From positions 1 through 51,902 of the forward strand of contig CANONN010000023.1 in NCBI GenBank assembly GCA_947567625.1: 51,902 nucleotides of DNA, in the 5' to 3' direction. The notes beneath the pieces are model-generated. The model made no database searches. It saw nothing but the letters and a program-made list of their open reading frames with translations, and was not told the origin of the DNA. Positions within the stretch are counted from its first letter, which is position 1; each line of letters starts with the position of its first letter. Made by a program: the position numbers and the translations under genes. Source of the DNA: an uncultured Roseburia sp. (GTDB taxonomy: Bacteria; Bacillota; Clostridia; Lachnospirales; Lachnospiraceae). Positions 29,147 through 37,600 of the stretch are shown here, piece by piece.

Positions 29147-31039
29147 TCAGGGGATTTTTTTAGTCCCTTTTTCGTATATTGCATGTCTGCTTATTTGAGG
29201 GATCGTCACCAGCGCTGTGCTGTTGATCTTTACTTTGGTAAGTTTGGTACAGTTCAAAAATGCAGTATCTTTGATCGTTGTCACATGCTTGCCGATCGTG
29301 ATGTTCGTCACCTTATTATTGCTCTTCATCGCATTTTTGCCGATGGTCGTGACTTTGTAGACGACGCCGTTTTTGTCTTTTACGGTATCGGGAATCTTGA
29401 TGGTCTTTCCCGTATTCTTTGTACCGGTAAATTCAACGGTCGGAGCTCTTCCACTCTTGGTTACTTTATAGTTATGTTTGGATGCGGTAAATTTAGCGCC
29501 TACTTTCTGTGCTGCCGATGCCTGTGAGCTGCCGGTCTGTGAATTGCCGGTCTGTGAGCTGTTTGGCGTTTCAGAACCTTTGGTTTCAGAGTTGGTTGGC
29601 TGAGAACTGCCAGTCTGTGAGTTGTTGGTCTGTGAGTTGTCAGTCTGGCTGTTACCCGTCTGTGAGCTGCCTGTCTGGGAACTGCCAGTCTGTGAGCTTC
29701 CGGTCTGGCTGTCACCTGTCTGGGAACTGCCGGTCTGTGAGCTTCCGGTCTGGCTGTCACCTGTCTGGGAACTGCCGGTCTGGCTGTCACCGGTCTGAGA
29801 ACTGCCGGTCTGCGAGCTGCCCGTCTGGCTGTCGCCTGTAATCTCGGAATCACCAGTTTCGGAATCGCCGGTCTGGCTGTCGCCTGTAATTCCGGCCGTT
29901 TTTGTCTTTAAAGAAACGGTGTCGGTTGCAAACAGTGCTTTACCCTCTGCGTCCTTGCCGACTACACGGTAATCGTATGCGGTGTCTGCGGCAAGGTTTG
30001 TGTCAGTGAATGTGTAGGTATAGGTTCTGGAAATCTTGGTAATATCAAGATTGTCTACAAAAACACCGCCATACTGTTTACCGGCTACAAAATAAACACT
30101 ATTTAATTTGTTGATATTTTCATTTTTAAAATTTAAATTACTGTTTTCATATACAACAGAACCATCTGAAATTCTTACAAGTTTCGCATCTACAGTCTGG
30201 CTTGCAAAATCAATCGCAGCCGTTAAACGGAGCCAGCCGGTTGTATCTCTGTTGATACCACCTTTGCCAGAGGATTCTTTATTTGATTTCCCGCTGCTGA
30301 CATTAGCCTGTTTCGTGATATCATTCCCGTTTATGGTGATAGAACTCCAGTAACCATTATCGTTTTGTGCATCTGCACAAATCACTAAAATCTGGCTGTT
30401 ATAGCCTGGTCCTTCAGATTCGTTAGAATCCAGCCAAGAGGATTTATTATTGGCACCTAATAATGCGAAATTAGAACTTTTGCCCTTTGTACACCCATCC
30501 ATTTTTAAGTCAATAGATACAACAGCATTATCATTAATATCTAAATCACCTAACTGCGTACCAGTATCACCACCTCTAGAACCCACACCGTAAATATAAG
30601 CAGAGGAGTTTTTGTTCTGTTCGCAAGTATCTGCTTCTAAAAATTCATTTGCCGAATGCTCCTTATTAATCAGATTAAATATGGATGTTTTGTCTTCAAA
30701 ATCTTCTGATACGACAGCTTCACTTGCAGTAATTTCATGTACTGTAATTTTTTCACCTGCTTCGCCGGCCGTCACCGTCTCCACATCGACCCAAGCATTG
30801 TCAACTTTCTTCTGTACTGTATACTGTGCAGCGTCCTCTGTCGCAAAATCAAATGATACGGTTTTGTCTGTGGCCTCACCTTTTGTGATAGTAGCCTCAC
30901 CTTTTGTTATCTCCGTCACAGCATCGGTCGGTGCACTCGGTGCGCCATCTTCCGCTTTTACGGCTGTTGCTGGCAGTACACTGGTAATTGTCATCGCCGC
31001 CGCGAGAAACAGTGCCAGCGCCTTATTCTTTTTTCTCAT
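29147..31039 (-). CDS. Secreted LamG-like/FN3 protein with SQTG linker and truncated LRR cassette, 630 aa
   Basis: Paralogue of the protein at 32214-34280. Signal peptide: basic start, hydrophobic ALALFLAAAMTITSVLPATA, then cleavage near VKA. A fibronectin III-like strand set (TVSFDFATEDAAQYTVQKK) is split by an inserted jelly-roll-like domain (about residues 120-340) and resumes at TYTYTFTDTNLAADTAYDYRVVGKD. A Ser/Gln/Thr/Gly linker of SSQTG and DSQTG units follows. The C-terminal BspA-like LRR cassette is cut short: it matches the other copies up to INSTALVTI and then ends in an unrelated 17-residue tail, losing about 55 residues. I chose the ATG at 31039, which matches the paralogue and has a purine-rich GGAAGAGAGAGAAG upstream. 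No LPXTG is present. Confidence 0.82.
   Translation of the reverse strand: MRKKNKALALFLAAAMTITSVLPATAVKAEDGAPSAPTDAVTEITKGEATITKGEATDKTVSFDFATEDAAQYTVQKKVDNAWVDVETVTAGEAGEKITVHEITASEAVVSEDFEDKTSIFNLINKEHSANEFLEADTCEQNKNSSAYIYGVGSRGGDTGTQLGDLDINDNAVVSIDLKMDGCTKGKSSNFALLGANNKSSWLDSNESEGPGYNSQILVICADAQNDNGYWSSITINGNDITKQANVSSGKSNKESSGKGGINRDTTGWLRLTAAIDFASQTVDAKLVRISDGSVVYENSNLNFKNENINKLNSVYFVAGKQYGGVFVDNLDITKISRTYTYTFTDTNLAADTAYDYRVVGKDAEGKALFATDTVSLKTKTAGITGDSQTGDSETGDSEITGDSQTGSSQTGSSQTGDSQTGSSQTGDSQTGSSQTGSSQTGDSQTGSSQTGSSQTGSSQTGNSQTDNSQTNNSQTGSSQPTNSETKGSETPNSSQTGNSQTGSSQASAAQKVGAKFTASKHNYKVTKSGRAPTVEFTGTKNTGKTIKIPDTVKDKNGVVYKVTTIGKNAMKSNNKVTNITIGKHVTTIKDTAFLNCTKLTKVKINSTALVTIPQISRHAIYEKGTKKIP
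29517..29890. repeat. SQTG linker repeats (minus-strand gene)
   Basis: Imperfect 15-bp units, usually alternating as 30-bp pairs, encode SSQTG/DSQTG/NSQTN pentapeptides on the minus strand. Such arrays can change length by slippage or recombination with the matching arrays at 33329-33764 and 44946-45315. Confidence 0.9.
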
Positions 31040-31180
31040 TTCTTCTCTCTCTTCCTTTCCTGATAGATGCGGAATCCATGTCATCTAACGTTTTCTCTGT
31101 GAACGGGACAAATAGCTTATTGTTGCTGCCCAAGATTATAGTACGAACAGATGCATGTATTCCTGAGTTTACAAGTAGCA

Positions 31181-31339
31181 AAACCAGCCTGTAAACTTGC
31201 AAAGAACTACTTCATTATTTGCAATTCTCAATACAGTCATAGGGATTATGTTTCCGCCGCGCAGCCGGGCGATGCGAGCACCCAGTTAGGGTATGTGTGC
31301 ACTGGGGGATGATGCGAGCATCACCTCAGTTCTTTACCT
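31181..31339. repeat. Left arm of 159-bp inverted repeat
   Basis: The reverse complement of 31181-31339 aligns without gaps to 32008-32166, with 11 differences in 159 bp (about 93% identity). On the minus strand it lies in the presumed leader of the gene ending at 29147. About 105 bp of sequence absent from the right side separates it from the conserved ribosome binding site. Confidence 0.93.
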
Positions 31340-31410
31340 ATTAAGATAAAATTTAGTTATTGTTAGATAGACAGTGTCCTTACGCCAACGATAATTAATA
31401 TTTTACTGTC

Positions 31411-31433
31411 AATTGGTGCTTAATTGGTGTTTA
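31411..31433. promoter_or_regulatory. Doubled TTGGTG motif, candidate recombinase-binding site
   Basis: TTGGTG occurs at 31413 and again at 31424, 11 bp apart and in the same orientation. The same arrangement (TTGGTG then CTGGTG, 11 bp apart) lies upstream of the tyrosine recombinase gene at 39538-39560. Direct repeats about one helical turn apart suggest cooperative protein binding. Confidence 0.4.
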
Positions 31434-31782
31434 TAAAATATTTTTGGCATAATTTATACAAAATCCAAAATACATTTTTATGTATATTGCATAAAATCAG
31501 AGAAAAAATTTTGACAATAATGTATTCCATAAAGCGCGATAGCATAAGGACAGGCTGTCAGATACAAAAAATTCATATTATTCAACACCTATGTCTGCAT
31601 CGGTGCAAAGGAAATTGTAAAGCATTTTATTTTTAAATGTTAAATGTTTCCATTCCATATATTTTCTGGAATATTTGGTGTGTTGCTGGGACAAAGAATG
31701 CAAATTCCTTGAAATATCAGCAAATTCAAGTTTTTAGCTAGCACAATATTTTCTTCTTATAGCAAAAAAGTTCTATAAAAGA

Positions 31783-31811
31783 TTTACAATGCGATTAATT
31801 GAGAGTATAAT
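31783..31811 (+). promoter_or_regulatory. Promoter directed toward the 32214 surface gene
   Basis: TTTACA (31783-31788), 17-bp spacer, TATAAT (31806-31811). The start would be near 31818, giving an unusually long leader of about 395 nt that includes the right inverted-repeat arm. Confidence 0.75.
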
Positions 31812-31859
31812 ATAGGCGTACTATATTACATATTTGAGGGAAAAGCATAGGGAGCATTT

Positions 31860-31955
31860 ATGTTTTTACAACATAGACGCTTACGGAGGGAGGCGGTAGT
31901 CGTAATATGGCAATACACCGAAATCGTGTGTTGTTCGTATATAGGGCTGTATTAA
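31860..31955 (+). CDS. Possible 31-aa upstream ORF in the long leader
   Basis: ATG at 31860 with GGGAG 5 nt upstream, beginning about 42 nt after the predicted transcription start. The peptide begins MFLQHRRLRREAVVV and is basic then hydrophobic. It could be a leader peptide or chance; no similar ORF is visible before the other paralogue. Confidence 0.3.
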   Translation: MFLQHRRLRREAVVVIWQYTEIVCCSYIGLY

Positions 31956-32007
31956 TTATGGAAAATTAAGCTTCATCATAGGGATATATTTGCGTCTGAG
32001 AATTATC

Positions 32008-32166
32008 AGGTAAAGAACTGAGGTGATGCTCGCATCATCCCCCAGTGCACACATACCCCAGCAGGGTGCTCGCATCGCCCGGCTGCGCGGCAAAAACATA
32101 ATCCCTGTGACTGTAATGAGAATTGCAAGTAATGAAGTAGTTGTTTACAAGCTTACAGGCTGGTTT
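32008..32166 (+). promoter_or_regulatory. Right arm of 159-bp inverted repeat; structured leader element
   Basis: Second copy of the element. As RNA it can fold with a closing stem of about 10 bp, GTAAAGAACT near its 5' end with AGTTxTTTxC near its 3' end. In the left copy this stem is fully paired; between copies a U-G pair is replaced by U-A, but one G-C becomes G-G. Inside lie TGATGCTCGCATCA and GGGTGCTCGCATCGCCC hairpins sharing CTCG loops. It ends 47 nt before the start codon. I do not recognise it as a known riboswitch class. Confidence 0.6.
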
Positions 32167-32213
32167 GATTGTCTGTGAACTTGCAAATATCAGGAAAGGA
32201 AGAGAGAGAAGAA

Positions 32214-34280
32214 ATGAAAAAAAAGAATAAGGCACTGGCACTGTTTCTCGCGGCGGCGATGACAATTACCAGTGTTTTCCCGGCAACAGCCGTAAAGGCT
32301 GAAGATGGCGCACCAAGTGAGCCGGCAGATGTTGTGACGGAAATCACAAAAGGGGAAGCTACAGTGACAGTGGGTGAGGCCACTGAAAATACCGTATCCT
32401 TTGAGTTTGAGACAGCAGATGACGCTGCACAGTATACGGTACAGAAAAAAGTTGACAGCGCATGGGTTGATGTGGAGACGGTGACGGCCGGCGAAGCGGG
32501 CGACAAGATCGCAGTGACCAGCCATGAGGCAGTTAAAAATATTTATTTCAATGACTTTGAAGAAAACAAAGATAATTTTGAAGAAAAAAATACTAGCTTA
32601 GTGTTTTCTCTGATGAAGGACACTGCATCCGTAAATGCGAAAACAGGAAAAGTATTGGGCTGCACCAACGCAGATGGTGAAAGTGACGCGTTTAGCCAGT
32701 ATAAAACAGCCATCTCAGATAAGGTCGTAGTTTCTATGGATTTTAAATTTGATGCCTGCAACAGTACAAATAAGAATGCCAGAATAAGTTTCCTGGGCAA
32801 CGAGAACATGTCTGCCAACTGGATCGATGAAACCAAAGATACTGTCATTTTTGATCTTTGTTTTAACGGTGGCAATCATAAATTTAACAATGTTACGGTC
32901 AATCAAACACAGGAAGCTTTGGATAAGTTCAAAGGTCAGGATGGAGAAAACGTGATTACAGGAGCAGAATCTACAGGCTGGTTAAATTTGTCGGCAATTG
33001 TTGATTTTGCTACGAAAAGCTTGAATGTCAAAGTTGTTCGTAATTCTGATCAGAGTGTTGTGTATGAAAAGAGTGATCTGTCATTCTTTAAAGAAACAGA
33101 CACTATGGGAAATATTGTCTTTGGTACGAACAAAGGCGGTGGTGTTTATATTGATAATTTCTCGATTGATGAAGCTGAACCCACAACTGTTTACACCTAC
33201 ACATTTACCGACACGGACCTTGTCGCGGACACCGCATACGATTACCGCGTAGTTGGCAAGGATGCAGAGGGTACAGCATTGTTTGCGACCGACACTGTTT
33301 CTTTAAAGACTAAAGCGTCTGGCAGCACAGGCGACAGCCAGACAGGCGATTCCGAGACAGGCGATTCCGAAATTACAGGCGACAGCCAGACGGGCAGCTC
33401 GCAGACCGGCAGTTCGCAGACCGGCGACAGCCAGACCGGCAGTTCTCAGACCGGTGACAGCCAGACGGGCAGCTCGCAGACCGGCAGTTCACAGACCGGT
33501 GACAGCCAGACGGGCAGCTCGCAGACCGGCAGTTCACAGACGGGTGATTCGCAGACCGGCAGTTCACAGACGGGTGATTCACAGACCGGCAGTTCGCAGA
33601 CCGGCGACAGCCAGACGAATAGCTCACAGACGGACAATTCACAGACCAACAGCTCACAGACAAATGACAGCCAGACGGGTAATTCACAGACCGGCAGTTC
33701 ACAGACGGGTGATTCACAGACCGGCAGCTCCCAAACCGGAGACTCGCAGACGGGCAGCTCCCAGGCACCGGCAGCACAGAAAGTCGGCGCTAAATTTACC
33801 GTATCCAAGCATAACTATAAAGTAACCAAGAGCGGAAAAGCGCCGACCGTTGAATTTACCGGTACAAAGAATGCGGGAAAGACCATCAAGATACCGGATA
33901 CCGTGAAAGATAAAAACGGCGTCGTCTATAAGGTAACGACCATCGGCAAAAATGCGATGAAAGGCAATAAGAAAGTGACGAGCTTTACGATCGGCAAGCA
34001 TGTGACCAACATCAAGGACAATGCATTTTTGAACTGTACCAAGCTTACCAAAGTAAAGATCAACAGCACAGCGCTGATAACGATCGGTAAAACGGTATTC
34101 AGCGGTGACAAGAATCTTGGGTCGATCGAAATCAAGAGTGCGAAATTAAAGACAGTCGGCAAGAACGCGCTGAAAAACACCAAGAAGAACATCAAGATCA
34201 AGGTTCCGAAGAAACAGGTGAAAAAGTATAAAGACCTGTTCAAGAATAAGGGACAGAAGAACTACAAAGTAAGCAAGTAA
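32214..34280 (+). CDS. Secreted LamG-like/FN3 protein with SQTG linker and LRR cassette, 688 aa
   Basis: Intact paralogue of the 29147 gene. Signal peptide ALALFLAAAMTITSVFPATA. A fibronectin III-like domain (VSFEFETADDAAQYTVQKK) is interrupted at about residues 105-320 by a jelly-roll-like domain (IYFNDFEENKDNF ... GGVYIDNFSID) and resumes with VYTYTFTDTDLVADTAYDYRVVG. About 145 residues of SSQTG/DSQTG linker follow. The last about 170 residues are a lysine-rich BspA-like LRR_5 cassette (TIGKNAM, TSFTIGKHVTNIKDNAF, KTVGKNALKNTKKNIKIKVP). It is secreted and probably wall-associated; no LPXTG or membrane anchor is seen. Start at 32214 has GGAAGAGAGAGAAG upstream. The ligand is unknown; the inserted domain suggests carbohydrate binding. 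Confidence 0.85.
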   Translation: MKKKNKALALFLAAAMTITSVFPATAVKAEDGAPSEPADVVTEITKGEATVTVGEATENTVSFEFETADDAAQYTVQKKVDSAWVDVETVTAGEAGDKIAVTSHEAVKNIYFNDFEENKDNFEEKNTSLVFSLMKDTASVNAKTGKVLGCTNADGESDAFSQYKTAISDKVVVSMDFKFDACNSTNKNARISFLGNENMSANWIDETKDTVIFDLCFNGGNHKFNNVTVNQTQEALDKFKGQDGENVITGAESTGWLNLSAIVDFATKSLNVKVVRNSDQSVVYEKSDLSFFKETDTMGNIVFGTNKGGGVYIDNFSIDEAEPTTVYTYTFTDTDLVADTAYDYRVVGKDAEGTALFATDTVSLKTKASGSTGDSQTGDSETGDSEITGDSQTGSSQTGSSQTGDSQTGSSQTGDSQTGSSQTGSSQTGDSQTGSSQTGSSQTGDSQTGSSQTGDSQTGSSQTGDSQTNSSQTDNSQTNSSQTNDSQTGNSQTGSSQTGDSQTGSSQTGDSQTGSSQAPAAQKVGAKFTVSKHNYKVTKSGKAPTVEFTGTKNAGKTIKIPDTVKDKNGVVYKVTTIGKNAMKGNKKVTSFTIGKHVTNIKDNAFLNCTKLTKVKINSTALITIGKTVFSGDKNLGSIEIKSAKLKTVGKNALKNTKKNIKIKVPKKQVKKYKDLFKNKGQKNYKVSK
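33329..33764. repeat. SQTG linker repeats
   Basis: Roughly 28 imperfect 15-bp units encoding SSQTG, DSQTG and variants (NSQTN, DSQTN). Low-complexity and in frame, hence a protein linker. Ser/Thr richness suggests an extended, possibly glycosylated stalk. Confidence 0.92.
33765..34280 (+). repeat. 516-bp near-identical 3' cassette, copy 1
   Basis: Matches 38862-39377 with only a handful of differences (for example GCACAG/GCCCAG and AAGAACTAC/AAGTATTAC near the ends). It encodes the LRR cassette. The flanking coding DNA is not similar, so the identity points to recent duplication or gene conversion of the cassette alone. Confidence 0.9.
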
Positions 34281-34391
34281 AACCATTACAGCCTCCCTCA
34301 AATTTCACTTGACAAAATTTGACAGGCAAACAAATTGAACCCTCAAATAGGTAAGGGACTGGGGAAAACATTTTTCCAGTCATAGAAAGAG

Positions 34392-34415
34392 GATGCCGCC
34401 CCAACAAGCGGCATC
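34392..34415 (+). terminator. Hairpin, probable terminator after 32214 gene
   Basis: GATGCCGC (34392-34399) pairs with GCGGCATC (34408-34415), loop 8 nt, followed by TTCTC. A weaker GACTGG/CCAGTC hairpin lies just upstream (about 34358-34381). Confidence 0.6.
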
Positions 34416-34469
34416 TTCTCATATAGGTTGGTAAATCAGGCAGAAGCAGAACGGACGGCTGTACAATTT

Positions 34470-34541
34470 CATATACAATTCACATGGTTTGAGGGAACTT
34501 CCAAGATTATGCCGGCTCTCAGATTATATGAATTGTATATG
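34470..34541 (+). promoter_or_regulatory. 13-bp inverted repeat upstream of first esterase gene
   Basis: CATATACAATTCA (34470-34482) and TGAATTGTATATG (34529-34541) are perfect inverted arms 46 nt apart, 66 nt before the next start codon. They may form a leader stem or be a paired protein site. A clear promoter was not found between 34281 and 34607; apart from this repeat and the terminator hairpins I see nothing else there. Confidence 0.5.
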
Positions 34542-34607
34542 GAGGTTCAGGCAGCAGTTTCTGCGGCTGTTTGAAAATATAAAAACCATAGAAATGGAGG
34601 AATTCAT

Positions 34608-37600
34608 ATGAAAAAACACAAAAAATGGCTGGCGCTGTTTACAGCGGCGGCGATGGTTGCTGCCTCCCTGCCGGGACCCAATCTCACGGTAAACGCGGCA
34701 ACGGAAACGGGCAGCGTGACTGTCGAGGATGGGAGACGGGCGGAAACAACGGTTTATTATAGCCAGGATTTTCAAAATGCTGAGACATCCGTCGCGGTTT
34801 CACCCAATTATCCGGCGGGAATAGCGATCAAAGCAGACGGTGATAATAAGTATTTTTCATTCACATGTGGACGTCAAAATAATCGTAATGCATATATCGA
34901 ATTCCAAAACTGGACAAATACACTGGATGATACGGTAAATGAATACGTTATCGAGTTTGACGCAGCAATTACACACAGTACTGCAAACGCATCAAATATC
35001 TCAATTGCGAGTGCGAAACCTAAAGCCAATGAAGCGGTTGGGAGTAACTATATTTTCAATATGGTTCAGGAAAATGGTACGTCTTCCAAGTGGCAACTAA
35101 ATGGTGAGCTCAATACGGATAATTATGTAACACTTACACAGAAAGAGTGGTATCATTATTTAATTTATGTAAAAAAAGATGTGCAAATGATTTCCACGAC
35201 AATTGCACCTAAGAATTCTACAACCCCTGTGCTGGATAAGCGCATATCACCTTTTGACGGCAATGCGGTGTGGGGCATCAACCTTCTTAGTGGGAGATAT
35301 GACAGTGAACTGTGTATTGATGATATTACGGTTCGTGCCGTGGCAGAGAATGATGTGTTCGGAGACGTACCGCAGGAATCATATGCCAGAGCAATCTTTA
35401 CCTCTCAGCTGGGGACCACAATTGAACATCCGGCAGAGGGTGTTCCCGCTCATTATCCGATTACCGTGAAAGCGGAAGGCAGCCTGGGCGGAGATATGAC
35501 AGATCAGGCAGATATTGAATGGTCAATTGTAGGCCTTGAAACTGCTGACGGCTATGTCTCCTTTACCAAGGAGGAGGGTACCGGGCTTGGCACCGAGGGA
35601 GAGGCGCCGGATGGCGGCGCTACCGCCTACTTCAACGTCAGGAACGGCACGCCCAACGTCATTGGCTATGTGCAGGCGAAGGTGACGGTTGGGGACAAAA
35701 CGGAGACCATCCGCACCCCCTATGCGGTGATCGGCTCACAGAACGCCGCTGCCAACCAGCTGGCGCCTGCGCTGGGATACCCGAAGGACATGAACTTCTA
35801 TGGCGATTCTTTGGTTGGATATCAGGCTACCGCTGATGGCGCGGATGCCAGAGACTTGATTTTGAACAACTGGACCAGCTATGGTTCCAATAAGGTCAGA
35901 GAGATCATCCTTGAAAAAGATGCCGACAACATCAAATCCTTGAAATTTAGTTCCAGCGGCGGTACGTCCGGTATGTTTATCTATCCGTGGGCCAGCCAGG
36001 CCAGCCAGTATGTCATTGACTTTACCGCGAAGTTTACATCCGGCCTGTCATTTGGCGTCTATGATAAGACACCGAATATCGCCTCCTGCGATCCGCAGTG
36101 GACGGCTTCCTATGCTTCCGGTGTGCTCTCGGCCGGTACGGAGAGCATAAGCGGCCTCAAAGACAATGAGTGGTACCGCTATGTGATCTCGGCAGACCCC
36201 AGTGTGTCCAGCTATTCGGTAATGGTGTTTGACAGTACTGGTGCCAAAGTCGGCGAGACGGCGGAAGTTGCGATTACCAGCGCGGCCACTCCGAAGTATT
36301 TTGTTTTTTATGTGGGAACCGGTACGATGTACCTCCAGAAATTTGAAGCATACCGCCCGGTTGTTGCAACCATGACGGTCGCTTCTGACAAAGATGCGGT
36401 CAAAGTGCCGGAAACCGGCGGGCAGGTATCCTCTGTTGATGTATCGGCCGCGCTTGCCACAGCGGACGGCTTAAAAGTAACGGGCGCAGTAGAATGGTCC
36501 CTGGAGGAGGACTGCGAGATCGCAGAGATTGTATCCACGGGGCCGCAGACAGCGAAATTAAATGTTTCGGCAGGCGATTATGCCGGAACAATCACGGTTG
36601 TCGCGACAATGGGTGATAAGCGGGCGACAAAAGAGATCGTTCTCACCACATCAAGCGATGTCGTGGCTTTCGCGAAATCCACTGCTTCCATTACCATCCC
36701 GTTTGATGGGGAGGAAAATATCGAGGCGCAGTTTACGGCAGAGACGAGAAACAGCGACGGTGAAGTGATTGACGGCGGCGCGATTACCTACAGCCTCCTT
36801 GCCAAGGACGGCGTCACACCGACGAAAGTAAAAGGGATTACACTGGGCGAGGCTGACGGCAAGCTGGAGGTATCTTCCGGCGCCGCACCCGGAATCGTTT
36901 ATGTAAAGGCAAGCAATGCCAACAATCTCTCCTCCAAAGTAAAGGTCAACATCCACGGCTTAACGTTCGCGTTTGGCTCCGGCGAGCCGGAGGAGGGCTA
37001 TACGTCAGTGGACGCGGTACAGTATACAGAAAAACTGGGCTATGGCTTCCTGACCACCACCGGGCTTACCGTTGGGGAAGACCATGTCACCGGCAGCGCG
37101 GATTTCCGTTTCAAGGCAAATGTGCCAAACGGCAACTATGTCGTAAATGTAGACAGCACCTCCGCTACTGTTTATTCTGAGGCTGTGGATGCCGTGGCTA
37201 CCGCCCAGGGTATTGCAAAAACAGGCTCAAGCTTTAAAGCTGCTGTCTGCGACGGGGTATTGGATTTGACATTTTTGGCCGGCTCTGCGGTAAAGACGCT
37301 GTCCATTTCACAGGATACGATAAAGAGCGCACAGGAGAAACCGGCTGTCTATGCGATTGGTGATTCCACCACCAACAATACGGCCAACGGAGCGGCTTCC
37401 TGGGGCAACTGCGTGGCAGACCAGAGTGTGGCAGTGCCGGACTGCTTCAGCGGTTTTTCCAATAATGGCATGGCGGGACGCGATTCCGTAAACTTCTATA
37501 ACCAGGGGCGTTTGGAAACGGTGCTTCTGGCTGTCTGCCCGGGCGATTATGTCACGGTCAACATGGGCATTAATTCGGCCAATGACGGGACGGCAAACGC

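Larger units (their letters stand above)
31340..32007. other. 668-bp AT-rich segment between inverted-repeat arms
   Basis: Visibly more AT-rich than neighbouring genes and with no convincing gene longer than a small upstream ORF. It contains a doubled TTGGTG site (31411-31433), a palindrome ATACAT-TTTT-ATGTAT (31470-31485), a strong rightward promoter (31783-31811) and a 31-codon ORF (31860-31955). I saw no equally good leftward promoter. Confidence 0.7.

Noticed and set aside
32008-32166. Known riboswitch (c-di-GMP, c-di-AMP, cobalamin, manganese) in the leader
   Set aside because: None of the signature core sequences of these classes could be found in either arm.
31181-32166. Insertion sequence or MITE formed by the inverted repeats
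   Set aside because: No transposase lies inside, and similarity resumes beyond the arms at the ribosome binding sites and coding regions, which fits inverted gene duplication better than a mobile element, although it is not excluded.
33329-33764. Regularly spaced repeats that could look like a CRISPR array
   Set aside because: Units are 15 bp, in frame, with no unique spacers, and encode a Ser/Gln/Thr/Gly linker in the middle of an open reading frame.
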